Below are positions 18,917 through 27,292 of a stretch of 64,000 nt of DNA, piece by piece. Source of the stretch: Zoogloea dura (GTDB lineage Bacteria; Pseudomonadota; Gammaproteobacteria; Burkholderiales; Rhodocyclaceae); contig NZ_JABBGA010000001.1 of NCBI RefSeq assembly GCF_012927165.1, positions 310,001-374,000 on the forward strand, in the 5' to 3' direction. The stretch's first letter is position 1; every line of letters begins with the position of its first letter. The translations under genes were made by a program, and so were the position numbers. The notes beneath the pieces were generated by a model. It saw nothing but the letters and a program-made list of their open reading frames with translations, was not told the origin of the DNA and made no database searches.

Positions 18917-21063
18917 GTGGAAGGGTTGAAGTGGCGCAGGAACACCTGCTTGAGCTGACGCCCCCACTGGATGGCCAACGGTGTCCAGCCATGATCGAAG
19001 CGCACCCACACGCGTCCGCCCGCCGTCTCGCGGAGCTGCCCATCCACCTGCAGGTCGAACACAAAGACCGGCCGCGGCGTCCGGAGGTGATCCCGGTCGG
19101 CCGGATCGGTTGCGAAAGGGCCACCGGCGAAATCGGCCAGGGCCGCGTCCGGCAAGGTTTCGGTGGCCGCGGGCACGGCGCGCAGCAGCCGGGCCGGCCA
19201 GGCCTCGCCGGGCGCATCGGCAAAGCGCACGCTCGCCGAGCGGGTTGTACTGCGGACCAGGGCCGCGCTGTCCTGCTCCACCGCCACCCGCACGATTGCC
19301 GGCTGGCCAGTCAGGATGTGGCCCAGCAAGGCGCCGCGGGGGGCGAAGCCGCCCTCCAGGTCAGCCTGCCGGGGCATGGCGAGATATCCGCCCACCCCGG
19401 CCTCCACCGACAGCAGGCCCTGCAGCTCGCGGACCCGCTCCAGCTGGATCGACGCCTGCCGGATGCCGGCCTCGATATCCCGGACCTTCACCGGATCCCG
19501 CTGCATGGCGCCATGCAGATCCGACTGCAGACCCTCGAGCTGGCTGGCCAGGGCGGCCGCGTCGGCATCGAGGCGCGGGTCATGCAGGGTCAGCAGGGTC
19601 TGCCCGGCCACCACCGCCGCACCGTGGGGCGCCCCGAAAGCCGTGATGAAGCCATCTGCCCCGGCGCGGATCCGGGCCTGCTCCGGAATCCAGACAATGC
19701 CCCTGGCCACGGTGGCAAAAGGCAGGGGCACGCCGGCCAGCACGACAAGCACCGCCAGGGCCAGCGCCACTGCGGTCCCCTGCGCCCGCCGCCGGTCGGT
19801 GTCGGACAGCGGCATGCGCAGGAGATCCCGCCACAAGCCGATGAGTGGCTTGCCGACCAGGGCGAAGGCCAGGCCGCCGCCCACCAGCAAGCCAAGCAGT
19901 ATGGACAGGCTGCCCGCCCACCCGACAATGGCCACGGACAGCACGATGCGGTACAGCCACGACAGCGGCGCATAGAGGAACAGCCACGGCCCCTCGCCCC
20001 GGCCGGGCTCCGGCGAAGGAACGTGGGCCATCCCCAGCAGCCGGTTCAATACAAGGTGGCGCCACCAGGCCTGGCTGCGCGGCGCCAGATTGGGCAGGTC
20101 GAAGGCATCGCACATGACGTGGTAGCCATCGAAGCGCAGTAGCGGATTGCCGTTGAACAGCAGGGTCGAGGTGCCACCGACGATGGCCACGACCAGAGCC
20201 ACATCGCGGACCAGCCCCGGCTGCACGGTCGCCCAGACCATCAGGGCCAGCGCCGTCATGGCCAGCTCGGCGGCAATCCCGGCGGCACTGACCACCACGC
20301 GCTGCCCGGCGCGCGGCATGGCCGACGCCGCGGACGCGTCCACATAGGGCGCCGGGGTGAGCAGCAGCAGGCTGACGCCCACGTGATGCACCTCGCCGCC
20401 AAAGCGCCGTACCGCGAGGCCGTGCGCCAGCTCGTGCAAGGCCTTCATCGGCGGATAGAGCAGCCAGGCCAGCAGCAGGAAGCGTGGCGTGCCCAGCCAG
20501 GTATGCCCCGCCGCCAGCAGTTCGTCGCGATGCGTGGCGGCCACCAGCCCGCCGGCCAGCAGCAACAGCAGCCAGAGCAGCAGGCTCTGCCAGGAGAACA
20601 GGACGTAACGCCAGCGATCGAAGCGCTTGAGGAGGGGCCCGGGGTTGCCCAGGCGGACCCGGAATGCCAGCGGATTGATCCCCTGGCGCCGCCGTTGCCG
20701 ACGTTCTTCATCGCTGCGCTGGAAGATCGCCGCCACATCGGGCGTCACCTCGCACTGGATCAGGCCGCGCTGGTTGAGCTGCACCAGCAGCCGGACGATC
20801 TCGTCCTGGGTGAGCGCAGTCTCGGGCGCCTCGGCCAGCAGGGCGTCGGCCACCGCCTGGATGGTCCGGTTGCCGTCACACCGCCCCACGAAGGCGTAGG
20901 CCGCCGCATTGAGACGGTGATAGCGGCCGCTGACCGGATCGGCGATCACATGCCAGATCTCGTCCCGGTGGATCTGCCTGGAAATGCCCACATGCGCCCG
21001 CAGGCGAGGATGAAGGCCCGCCACGCGGTACCAGTGAGGACTGAAGACGCCCGTTGCCGTCAT
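18913..21063 (-). CDS. PqqD-like / M50 site-2-type protease / HlyD-like fusion protein
   Basis: A 716-aa multi-domain membrane protein. Residues 30-105 look like a PqqD-type winged-helix domain, a fold that in other systems binds leader peptides. Membrane helices follow, including about 155-175 and 194-209. HELAH at 210-214 supplies the zinc-binding HExxH, and NPLLRFDG at 306-313 the second M50 motif. Further helices run to about 450. Residues 460-700 resemble an HlyD-type adaptor with two lipoyl-like halves around a helical hairpin. The gene starts one base after the stop of the GAF-HlyD gene and its stop overlaps the SecA-like start. The likely role is recognising or processing a secreted partner, probably the adhesin; this is inferred from context. 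Confidence 0.85.
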   Translation of the reverse strand: MTATGVFSPHWYRVAGLHPRLRAHVGISRQIHRDEIWHVIADPVSGRYHRLNAAAYAFVGRCDGNRTIQAVADALLAEAPETALTQDEIVRLLVQLNQRGLIQCEVTPDVAAIFQRSDEERRQRRRQGINPLAFRVRLGNPGPLLKRFDRWRYVLFSWQSLLLWLLLLLAGGLVAATHRDELLAAGHTWLGTPRFLLLAWLLYPPMKALHELAHGLAVRRFGGEVHHVGVSLLLLTPAPYVDASAASAMPRAGQRVVVSAAGIAAELAMTALALMVWATVQPGLVRDVALVVAIVGGTSTLLFNGNPLLRFDGYHVMCDAFDLPNLAPRSQAWWRHLVLNRLLGMAHVPSPEPGRGEGPWLFLYAPLSWLYRIVLSVAIVGWAGSLSILLGLLVGGGLAFALVGKPLIGLWRDLLRMPLSDTDRRRAQGTAVALALAVLVVLAGVPLPFATVARGIVWIPEQARIRAGADGFITAFGAPHGAAVVAGQTLLTLHDPRLDADAAALASQLEGLQSDLHGAMQRDPVKVRDIEAGIRQASIQLERVRELQGLLSVEAGVGGYLAMPRQADLEGGFAPRGALLGHILTGQPAIVRVAVEQDSAALVRSTTRSASVRFADAPGEAWPARLLRAVPAATETLPDAALADFAGGPFATDPADRDHLRTPRPVFVFDLQVDGQLRETAGGRVWVRFDHGWTPLAIQWGRQLKQVFLRHFNPST

Positions 21064-21064
21064 C

Positions 21065-22417
21065 TCAGCGCCCCAGCCAGGCCCATACGCCGATGCGCGC
21101 CCACTCCGTCAGGCGGTGCGTCCATGCCCAGGCGAGCGGCTCCCGGCCGACAAGGATCCTGGCCACACCGCGCTGCCCGGGCCTCAGGCTGTCGGGTTGA
21201 GCGCCCAGCGTGGCCTCGACCTCGAACACATTGAGGCCCTCGACGGCCCTGGCCATCGGCGTGATGCGGGTGATCTCGAGCGGCAGGCTGTCCCAGGGCA
21301 GCGCCGACAGCGCCAGACGCCCCTGCTGCCCGACCCGGACGCGGCCGATGTCCCGCTCATCCACCTCGACGATGACCCGGTAGCGGGCGGTGGGGGCCAC
21401 GGTCATCAGGGTATCGCCCCGTTGCACCGGTGCCCCGAGGGACTGGCTCAGGTCACCCGAGATGACCACACCGTCGAACGGTGCCTCTATATGAATACGG
21501 CCGAGTTGCTCGTCCACCAGCGCCAGACGGGCCCGCGCCTCATCCCCCCTGGCCTGGCTGATCACCAACTGGGCCCGGTCGGCCCGCGCCATGGCCGCCG
21601 ACGAGGCGTTGTCGTGCACCGCCACCTCGCTGGCCCACTTGTTGCGCTCAAGCTGCAATTCCTGCTCGGCGAGCTCCGCCACGACCTGACCGGCCTTGAC
21701 CTCATCGCCGGGGCGCACCAGGGCACGCTTCAGAAAGCCGTCCGTCGGCGCCACCAGCACGCGCTGCACGGCTCCCTCCAGGTGTGCGTTGCCACCGATG
21801 CGGTAATCGAAAGGCACCAACAGCAACACGGCAAGCCCGGCCAGCGCTGCCGCCATACCGGCACGCAGACGCAGGCCGGCCGGAGACCACACATGCTGCC
21901 AGCCCCGCGCCACCCGCCCCGCCACCCGCTTGCGCCATGGACGCTCACCGTGGCGCATCAGCTCCAGCACAGGGCCGACCAGTGCCACCGCGTGCTCCCA
22001 GGCCTGGATCCGCTCCTGCCCGAAGCCCCCGCCCGGCTGCCGGAACATCAGCGAGACCGCTCCGACCAGCTGCTGCCCGGCCACGATGGGGATCGTGCAT
22101 ACCGAACCGCCCTGGTGGCGCAGCAATTCGTCGTGGGCCAGGATGATGCGGGGAAGATCATCGGGTTGAAGCGGCAGGCTGACGCTCGCCCCCTGATCGA
22201 TGGCTTCGTCCATGGCGGCACCGATGGCACGCAGCAGTTCGGTCCGCCCCTCGCCCAGTGCGCCGTGGGATACCGCGATGACCTGGGTGAACCGGTCCTC
22301 GACAAAGCCGACCGCCACCCGCTCGCAGCCTACCCGGGTGGCCAGCTCGGAGGCGAAGGCCGCCGCCGCCGGCTCGACCCGGCGATGGGTCAGGATCGCC
22401 GCCAGCAACGCGAGCAC
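21065..22417 (-). CDS. GAF domain fused to HlyD-type secretion adaptor
   Basis: A 450-aa protein whose N-terminal 165 residues look like a GAF domain (CERVAVGFVEDRF near the start, GGSVCTIPIVAGQQLVGAV later). A membrane helix follows (about 187-207), then an HlyD-type periplasmic part with lipoyl halves (GNAHLEGAVQRVLVAPTDGF and HIEAPFDGVVISGDLSQSLG), a short hairpin and a C-terminal barrel. The start is a GTG at 22417; an in-frame stop lies about 80 bases upstream with no ATG between, so the exact start is uncertain. It is the first gene of the leftward adhesin-export block. A cytoplasmic GAF sensor on a membrane-fusion protein is unusual. Confidence 0.82.
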   Translation of the reverse strand: MLALLAAILTHRRVEPAAAAFASELATRVGCERVAVGFVEDRFTQVIAVSHGALGEGRTELLRAIGAAMDEAIDQGASVSLPLQPDDLPRIILAHDELLRHQGGSVCTIPIVAGQQLVGAVSLMFRQPGGGFGQERIQAWEHAVALVGPVLELMRHGERPWRKRVAGRVARGWQHVWSPAGLRLRAGMAAALAGLAVLLLVPFDYRIGGNAHLEGAVQRVLVAPTDGFLKRALVRPGDEVKAGQVVAELAEQELQLERNKWASEVAVHDNASSAAMARADRAQLVISQARGDEARARLALVDEQLGRIHIEAPFDGVVISGDLSQSLGAPVQRGDTLMTVAPTARYRVIVEVDERDIGRVRVGQQGRLALSALPWDSLPLEITRITPMARAVEGLNVFEVEATLGAQPDSLRPGQRGVARILVGREPLAWAWTHRLTEWARIGVWAWLGR

Positions 22418-22782
22418 ATCCGCGGCGCTGAATTCAGATGGAGGGGGCTGGAGAACAGCGTTCAGGATCGTGCCCCTTGGAGAGTGGCGTGATTAACCAT
22501 TGACGACGACGGATCGAGAAACTTGACGAGAAACAAAAAATGGAACCTCCGGATCCGCAGACAGCCGGTGGGCCTGTACAGGTCTGGCGTGATCGGCTGG
22601 CGGACGGCCGCTATTCTGCGCCCCGGGGTATCGGTGACAATCCGGGAGGCAGGCCTTGCGCCTAGGTATTTCCACTCCGGAATTCGTGCTTTTTGTTTCT
22701 TCGAGCGCAATCAGCAGGGCGGATTCAGCCGTGCCGTCGGCGAGAGGGAGATGCGGGGAGGACGCGAAGGGGGATGCAGCAA
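22418..22782. other. Non-coding leader upstream of the adhesin-export block
   Basis: No convincing gene lies in this stretch between the GTG of the GAF-HlyD gene and the tRNA-Arg terminator. The only notable signal is a 10-bp perfect palindrome, CCTGTACAGG (22573-22582), which could be an operator. The promoter of the leftward block should lie here, but I cannot place it with confidence. Confidence 0.4.
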
Positions 22783-22787
22783 GACGC

Positions 22788-22821
22788 AAAAAGGGGGTTG
22801 CATTTCTGCAACCCCCTTTTT
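22788..22821 (-). terminator. Strong hairpin terminator after the tRNA-Arg array
   Basis: A 15-bp perfect stem (AAAAAGGGGGTTGCA with its complement) encloses a TTTC loop. A U-run follows on either strand because the stem ends in A5/T5. It lies 8 bp past the last tRNA-Arg in the direction of transcription. Confidence 0.85.
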
Positions 22822-22828
22822 ACTGATT

Positions 22829-22905
22829 TGGCGCGCCCGGCAGGATTCGAACCCACGACCCCTTGGTTCGTAGCCAAGTACTCTATCCAACTGAGCTACG
22901 GGCGC
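22829..22905 (-). tRNA. tRNA-Arg(ACG), copy 3 in transcription order
   Basis: A 77-nt cloverleaf. The acceptor stem GCGCCCG pairs with CGGGCGC, the anticodon stem CTTGG/CCAAG carries loop CTACGAA (anticodon ACG, A34 expected to become inosine), the T-loop is TTCGAAT, and the 3' CCA is encoded. It is identical to the two copies on its right. Confidence 0.97.
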
Positions 22906-23015
22906 TAAATTTGTATCAGTGCCAGCCTTGACCGGACTGATGGCTGTATTCCCTGAGGAAGGCAGCGCTTATTACTACGCATTACATATTGCTTGCTGCA
23001 ACTACTGTCATCTTG

Positions 23016-23092
23016 TGGCGCGCCCGGCAGGATTCGAACCCACGACCCCTTGGTTCGTAGCCAAGTACTCTATCCAACTGAGCTACGGGCGC
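23016..23092 (-). tRNA. tRNA-Arg(ACG), copy 2
   Basis: A 77-nt cloverleaf identical to its neighbours, with anticodon ACG, encoded CCA and acceptor GCGCCCG. The spacers between copies do not look alike, so the copies are kept identical by selection or gene conversion and not by very recent duplication of a larger unit (inference). Confidence 0.97.
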
Positions 23093-23206
23093 GCATGACC
23101 ACACGCGACCTGATCAATGTAAAACAGCCATTTTTCAGGTCTGGAAGGATGCGCGGCACTAAGCTGCATTGCTGCTTATTACTACTGCACATACTTCCCA
23201 AATTGT

Positions 23207-23283
23207 TGGCGCGCCCGGCAGGATTCGAACCCACGACCCCTTGGTTCGTAGCCAAGTACTCTATCCAACTGAGCTACGGGCGC
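23207..23283 (-). tRNA. tRNA-Arg(ACG), copy 1, nearest the promoter
   Basis: A 77-nt cloverleaf with anticodon ACG and encoded CCA, identical to the other two copies. A perfect TATAAT lies 15 bases upstream of its 5' end. Confidence 0.97.
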
Positions 23284-23297
23284 GCTGAGAGGTCGAG

Positions 23298-23303
23298 ATT
23301 ATA
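23298..23303 (-). promoter_or_regulatory. -10 box of the tRNA-Arg array promoter
   Basis: On the minus strand a perfect TATAAT precedes a short GC-containing stretch and the first tRNA-Arg. A -35 region is only weakly recognisable (CTTCCA at 17-nt spacing). It fits a stable-RNA promoter. Confidence 0.55.
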
Positions 23304-23413
23304 CATAGCGCCGAAGAAATTGGAAGCCCCCGATCGTTTTTTTCTATGCTGAAGCGTGCCCGCCCCACGCTAGGCAATAATCCGTCCTTCTCACATCGCT
23401 CCCGGGGGCTCAC

Positions 23414-24202
23414 TTGAAGCAGCTCGACATCTCCGGCAACACCCTCGAATACGTTCGCCTGGTTTCAGCCCATCCGCGCCCGGACGCACCACCCATGGTC
23501 TTCCTGCACGAAGGCCTCGGCTCCATCTCGATGTGGCGTGACTTCCCCCAGCAGGTCGCCGATGCCACCGGCTGTGAAGCCATTGTTTACTCCCGCTACG
23601 GCTACGGCCGCTCCACCGCCCTGCGCAGCGTCCCGCGTGACGTGCGCTACATGCATGATGAAGCCCTGCGCGACCTGCCCCTGATCCTCGATGCGCTGCA
23701 GGTGAGCGAGCCCTTCCTGTTCGGCCACAGCGACGGCGGCTCGATCAGCCTGATCCACGCCGGCGGTGCCGGACGCCCGGTGGCCGGCACCATCGTGCTG
23801 GCGCCGCATGTATTCGTTGAGGACGTGGCCCTCGAGAACATCGCGATCGCCGGTGCCGCCTTCGAGAACCCTGAAACCCGCCTGCGCGAGCGCCTTGGCC
23901 GCCACCACAAGGACGTGGATGGCGCGTTCCAGGGCTGGCATCGCACCTGGCTGAGCCCGGCCTTCCGCAGCTGGAACATCGAGAACTACCTGCCCACCAT
24001 CCAGGGCCCCGTGCTGGCGATCCAGGGCGAGGACGACGAGTACGCCACCATGGAGCAGCTCGAGCGCATCGCCGCCGGCGCGCCGGACGTGGACCTGGTC
24101 AAGCTCGCCGACTGCCGCCACTCCCCCCACAAAGACCAGCCCGGCGCGGTGATCGAAGCGACCGCCAGCTTCGTCGCCCGCATCCTCGACGCCCGCGACT
24201 GA
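23414..24202 (+). CDS. Alpha/beta hydrolase
   Basis: A 262-aa single-domain alpha/beta hydrolase. The nucleophile elbow is GHSDGG (Ser106), an HEGLG oxyanion-loop motif is near residue 32, a likely acidic residue lies in GEDDEY and the catalytic His in DCRHSPHK. The start is TTG: the conserved N-terminal strand begins immediately after it and no ATG fits. It ends 7 bp before a LysR regulator gene upstream of the formate dehydrogenase operon. The substrate is unknown; the fold covers esterases, C-C hydrolases and dehalogenases. Confidence 0.85.
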   Translation: MKQLDISGNTLEYVRLVSAHPRPDAPPMVFLHEGLGSISMWRDFPQQVADATGCEAIVYSRYGYGRSTALRSVPRDVRYMHDEALRDLPLILDALQVSEPFLFGHSDGGSISLIHAGGAGRPVAGTIVLAPHVFVEDVALENIAIAGAAFENPETRLRERLGRHHKDVDGAFQGWHRTWLSPAFRSWNIENYLPTIQGPVLAIQGEDDEYATMEQLERIAAGAPDVDLVKLADCRHSPHKDQPGAVIEATASFVARILDARD

Positions 24203-24209
24203 CTCCGCC

Positions 24210-25094
24210 GTGATCGCCCGCAAATACCTCTACCTGATCGCCCTGGCCCGCGAGAAGCACTTCGGCCGCGCCGCCGAAGCCTGCCATGTGTCGGCCTCAA
24301 CCCTGTCGGCCGCGATCCGCGACATCGAGGCGGAGCTGGGCGTCACCATTGTGGAACGGGGCCAGCAGTTCTCGGGGCTCACCCCCGAGGGCGAGCGGAT
24401 CCTCGCCTGCGCCCGCCACATCGCAGCCCAGGCCGAAGGGCTGCGCCAGGAACTGGCCCAGCTGCAGGACAGCCTGTGCGGCCGCCTCCGCCTGGGGGTG
24501 ATCCCCACCGGGCTGACCGCGGTGGCCACGCTCACCGCTGCCTTCGCCCGCCGCCATCCGCTGGTGGACATCGAGGTGCGCTCCATGAGCACCCAGCAGA
24601 TCCTGGCCGGGCTCGACAGCTTTGAGCTCGACGGCGGCGTCGCCTATCTTGAATCCGCCACCCCCAACCACAGCGCCCTCCCCCTGTGGCGGGAGAACCA
24701 CGTGCTCATCACCCCCGTTGATGGCCCGCTTGAAGGGCGTGACTGGGTGACCTGGCAGGAGGCAGCGCACATTCCCCTGTGCCTGCTCACCGCCAACATG
24801 CACAACCGGCAGACCATCGACAGCGTCTTCGCCAGCATCGGCCAGCGCCCCCGCCCAAGCCTCGAGACCGACTCGGTGATCAGCATCCTGGCCCACGTGG
24901 AAGCCGGCCACTGGTCCAGCATCGTGCCCCGCGCCGTGCTGGAACGGATCGGCATCCCTCCCGGGGTCCGGCTGCTGGAGCTGCGCGAGCCGCTGGTCGA
25001 ATGGGCCACCGGCCTGCTGGTGCTGAACCGGCCGACCCGGCCCCCGATGGTCGGCGCCCTGCTGGCCGAAGCGGCCCTGCTGACGGAAACCTGA
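24210..25094 (+). CDS. LysR-family regulator, probable FdsR-type regulator of formate dehydrogenase
   Basis: A 294-aa LysR protein with an N-terminal winged helix-turn-helix (residues 4-60, AAEACHVSASTLSAAIRDIE) and a periplasmic-binding-like effector domain. The start is GTG, chosen because the HTH begins at once. It lies 120 bp upstream of fdsG in the same direction, the arrangement known for fdsR in Cupriavidus necator. Formate is the likely inducer by analogy; this is inference from position. Confidence 0.85.
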   Translation: MIARKYLYLIALAREKHFGRAAEACHVSASTLSAAIRDIEAELGVTIVERGQQFSGLTPEGERILACARHIAAQAEGLRQELAQLQDSLCGRLRLGVIPTGLTAVATLTAAFARRHPLVDIEVRSMSTQQILAGLDSFELDGGVAYLESATPNHSALPLWRENHVLITPVDGPLEGRDWVTWQEAAHIPLCLLTANMHNRQTIDSVFASIGQRPRPSLETDSVISILAHVEAGHWSSIVPRAVLERIGIPPGVRLLELREPLVEWATGLLVLNRPTRPPMVGALLAEAALLTET

Positions 25095-25216
25095 AGGCGC
25101 TCTTCGGCTGCGCCGAACGGCTCTTCGGAATTTCCAGATTTCCCCTTCCCGATGTGGGGTCTAAGATCCGGGTCACGCCCAAGCGTCGCGCCCCGCGCCG
25201 CTGATCGAGGAAAACC

Positions 25217-25717
25217 ATGCCCAAGGCCTCCCCACCCCCGCTGACCGACAGCGAGCTGTCCGCCGTACGGCTCGCCATCGAAGAACGCCGCAGCCTGCCC
25301 GGCGCGCTGCTGCCCATCCTCCACGCCATCCAGGACTGTCTTGGCTGGGTACCCGCCGAGGCGGTGGCCCTCATCGCCGAAGCCCTCAACCAGAGCCGCG
25401 CGGAGATCCATGGAGTGATCAGCTTCTATCACCACTTCCGCACGGTGCCGCCGGGCAGCGTGGTGGTGCAGGTGTGCCGGGCCGAGTCCTGCCAGGCCCG
25501 CGGCGGGGTCGCCCTCGAGCTGCACGCCAGGCGCAGCCTGGGCGTTGATTGGCACGAAACCACCGCCGACGGAGCGGTCACCCTGGAGCCGGTGTATTGC
25601 CTCGGCAACTGTGCCTGCTCCCCGGCCATCCGGGTCGGCAACGAGATCCTCGGCCGGATCAGCCCTGCCCGCTTCGACGGCATCATCGCCGGCCTTCGCC
25701 AGGAGGAGACGGCATGA
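25217..25717 (+). CDS. fdsG: NAD-dependent formate dehydrogenase gamma subunit
   Basis: A 166-aa NuoE-like subunit with a thioredoxin-like [2Fe-2S] domain; ligands are Cys87, Cys92, Cys128 and Cys132 (CRAESC and CLGNC). In the soluble complex it passes electrons between the iron-sulfur chain and the FMN subunit. The stop overlaps the fdsB start by ATGA. A GAGG stretch lies before the ATG. Confidence 0.93.
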   Translation: MPKASPPPLTDSELSAVRLAIEERRSLPGALLPILHAIQDCLGWVPAEAVALIAEALNQSRAEIHGVISFYHHFRTVPPGSVVVQVCRAESCQARGGVALELHARRSLGVDWHETTADGAVTLEPVYCLGNCACSPAIRVGNEILGRISPARFDGIIAGLRQEETA

Positions 25718-27282
25718 ACGCTGCCACCGCGCCCATCCGCATCTACGTTCCCATCGACTCCGGTGCCTTGTCCGTCGGCGCCGGTGACGTGGCCCTCCAC
25801 ATCACCGCCGAAGCCGCCGCGCGTGGCATCGACATCCAGCTGGTGCGCAATGGCTCCCGCGGCCTGTACTGGCTGGAGCCGCTGGTCGAAGTCGACACGC
25901 CCGCCGGCCGCATGGCCTACGGCCCGGTGACACCCGAGGATCTCCCCTCCCTGTTCGAGGCGGGCTTCCTCAGCGGCGGCATGCACCGCCTCGGCCATGG
26001 CCTGACCGAGCACATTCCCTTCCTGGCCGGCCAGGAGCGGCTCACCTTCCGCCGGATCGGCATCACCGATCCGCTGTCCCTGGACGACTACATCGCCCAC
26101 GACGGCTTCGCCGGCCTGCGCCAGGCGGTCGGAATGGAGAGCGCAGCCATCGTCAAGGCCGTCACCGACTCGGGCCTGCGCGGCCGGGGTGGCGCGGCCT
26201 TCCCCACCGGTATCAAGTGGAACACCGTGCTGCACGCCGCCGGCCCCACCAAGTACGTGGTGTGCAACGCCGACGAGGGCGACTCCGGCACCTTCTCCGA
26301 CCGCATGCTGATGGAGGGTGATCCCTACTGCCTGATCGAGGGCATGACCATCGCCGGCCTGGCGGTGGGGGCCACCCAGGGCTACATCTACCTGCGCTCC
26401 GAATATCCCCACGCCTTCCAGACCCTGCAGGAAGCCATCCGCCGCGCCCGGGATGCGGGTTGGCTGGGCAGCGACGTGGCCGGCTCGGGCCGCGCCTTCG
26501 AGCTCGAGGTGCGCCTGGGGGCCGGTGCCTACGTGTGTGGCGAGGAAACGGCAATGCTCGAGAGCCTGGAGGGCAAGCGCGGCATCGTGCGCTTCAAGCC
26601 GCCGCTGCCGGCCGTCCAGGGCCTCTTCGGCAAGCCCACGGTGATCAACAACGTGATGAGCCTGGCCGCCGTGCCGCTGATCCTGGCCCGGGGCGCCGCC
26701 TTCTACCGGGATTACGGCATGGGCCGCTCCCACGGCACCCTGCCCTTCCAGCTGGCCGGCAACCTGCGCCATCCCGGGCTGGTGGAAAAGGCCTTCGGCA
26801 TCACCCTGCGCGAGCTGCTCCTCGACTACGGCGGCGGCACGGCCAGCGGCCAGCCGATCCGCGCCGTACAGGTGGGCGGCCCGCTGGGCGCCTTCGTGCC
26901 GGAGAGTCAGTTCGACGTACCCCTCGATTACGAAGCCTACGCGGCCATGGGCGCCATGATCGGCCACGGCGGCCTGGTGGTCTTCGACGACAGCGCCGAC
27001 ATGGCCCGGCTGGCCCGCTACGCGATGGAGTTCTGCGCGATCGAGTCCTGCGGCAAGTGCACCCCGTGCCGGATCGGCTCGACCCGCGGCGTGGAGGTGA
27101 TCGACCGGATCATCGCCGACGAGGACCGTGAGGCCAACCTGGCCCTGCTCGATTCCCTCTGCGACACCATGCTCAACGGCTCCCTGTGCGCCCTCGGTGG
27201 CATGGCCCCCTACCCCGTCAAGTCGGCCCTCGCCCACTTCCCTCAAGACTTCGGCATCGCCGCCGCGGCCACCGCCGAATAA
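25714..27282 (+). CDS. fdsB: NAD-dependent formate dehydrogenase beta subunit
   Basis: A 522-aa NuoF-like subunit where NAD+ is reduced. An N-terminal thioredoxin-like part of about 110 residues precedes the FMN/NAD domain with GLRGRGGAAFPTGIKW, NADEGDSGTF and GAGAYVCGEETAMLESLEGK. The C-terminal [4Fe-4S] site is ESCGKCTPCR. The ATG overlaps the fdsG stop and has AGGAGG before it; an open frame extends upstream but would overlap fdsG. Confidence 0.95.
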   Translation: MNAATAPIRIYVPIDSGALSVGAGDVALHITAEAAARGIDIQLVRNGSRGLYWLEPLVEVDTPAGRMAYGPVTPEDLPSLFEAGFLSGGMHRLGHGLTEHIPFLAGQERLTFRRIGITDPLSLDDYIAHDGFAGLRQAVGMESAAIVKAVTDSGLRGRGGAAFPTGIKWNTVLHAAGPTKYVVCNADEGDSGTFSDRMLMEGDPYCLIEGMTIAGLAVGATQGYIYLRSEYPHAFQTLQEAIRRARDAGWLGSDVAGSGRAFELEVRLGAGAYVCGEETAMLESLEGKRGIVRFKPPLPAVQGLFGKPTVINNVMSLAAVPLILARGAAFYRDYGMGRSHGTLPFQLAGNLRHPGLVEKAFGITLRELLLDYGGGTASGQPIRAVQVGGPLGAFVPESQFDVPLDYEAYAAMGAMIGHGGLVVFDDSADMARLARYAMEFCAIESCGKCTPCRIGSTRGVEVIDRIIADEDREANLALLDSLCDTMLNGSLCALGGMAPYPVKSALAHFPQDFGIAAAATAE

Positions 27283-27292
27283 GGAAACGCCC

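Noticed and set aside
16427-18958. Plus-strand open frame of 843 codons
   Set aside because: Antisense to the SecA-like gene, whose motor motifs are clear; the frame is low-complexity His/Arg/Gln-rich.
22500-22526. Possible sigma-28 (FliA) promoter upstream of the adhesin-export block
   Set aside because: TCAAGTTT is close to the -35 consensus but the paired GTCGTCAA matches only five of eight bases of GCCGATAA; too weak to call.
22693-23352. Small frames containing ARPAGFEPTTPW
   Set aside because: This is the well-known false translation of tRNA genes; the tRNA-Arg array explains it.
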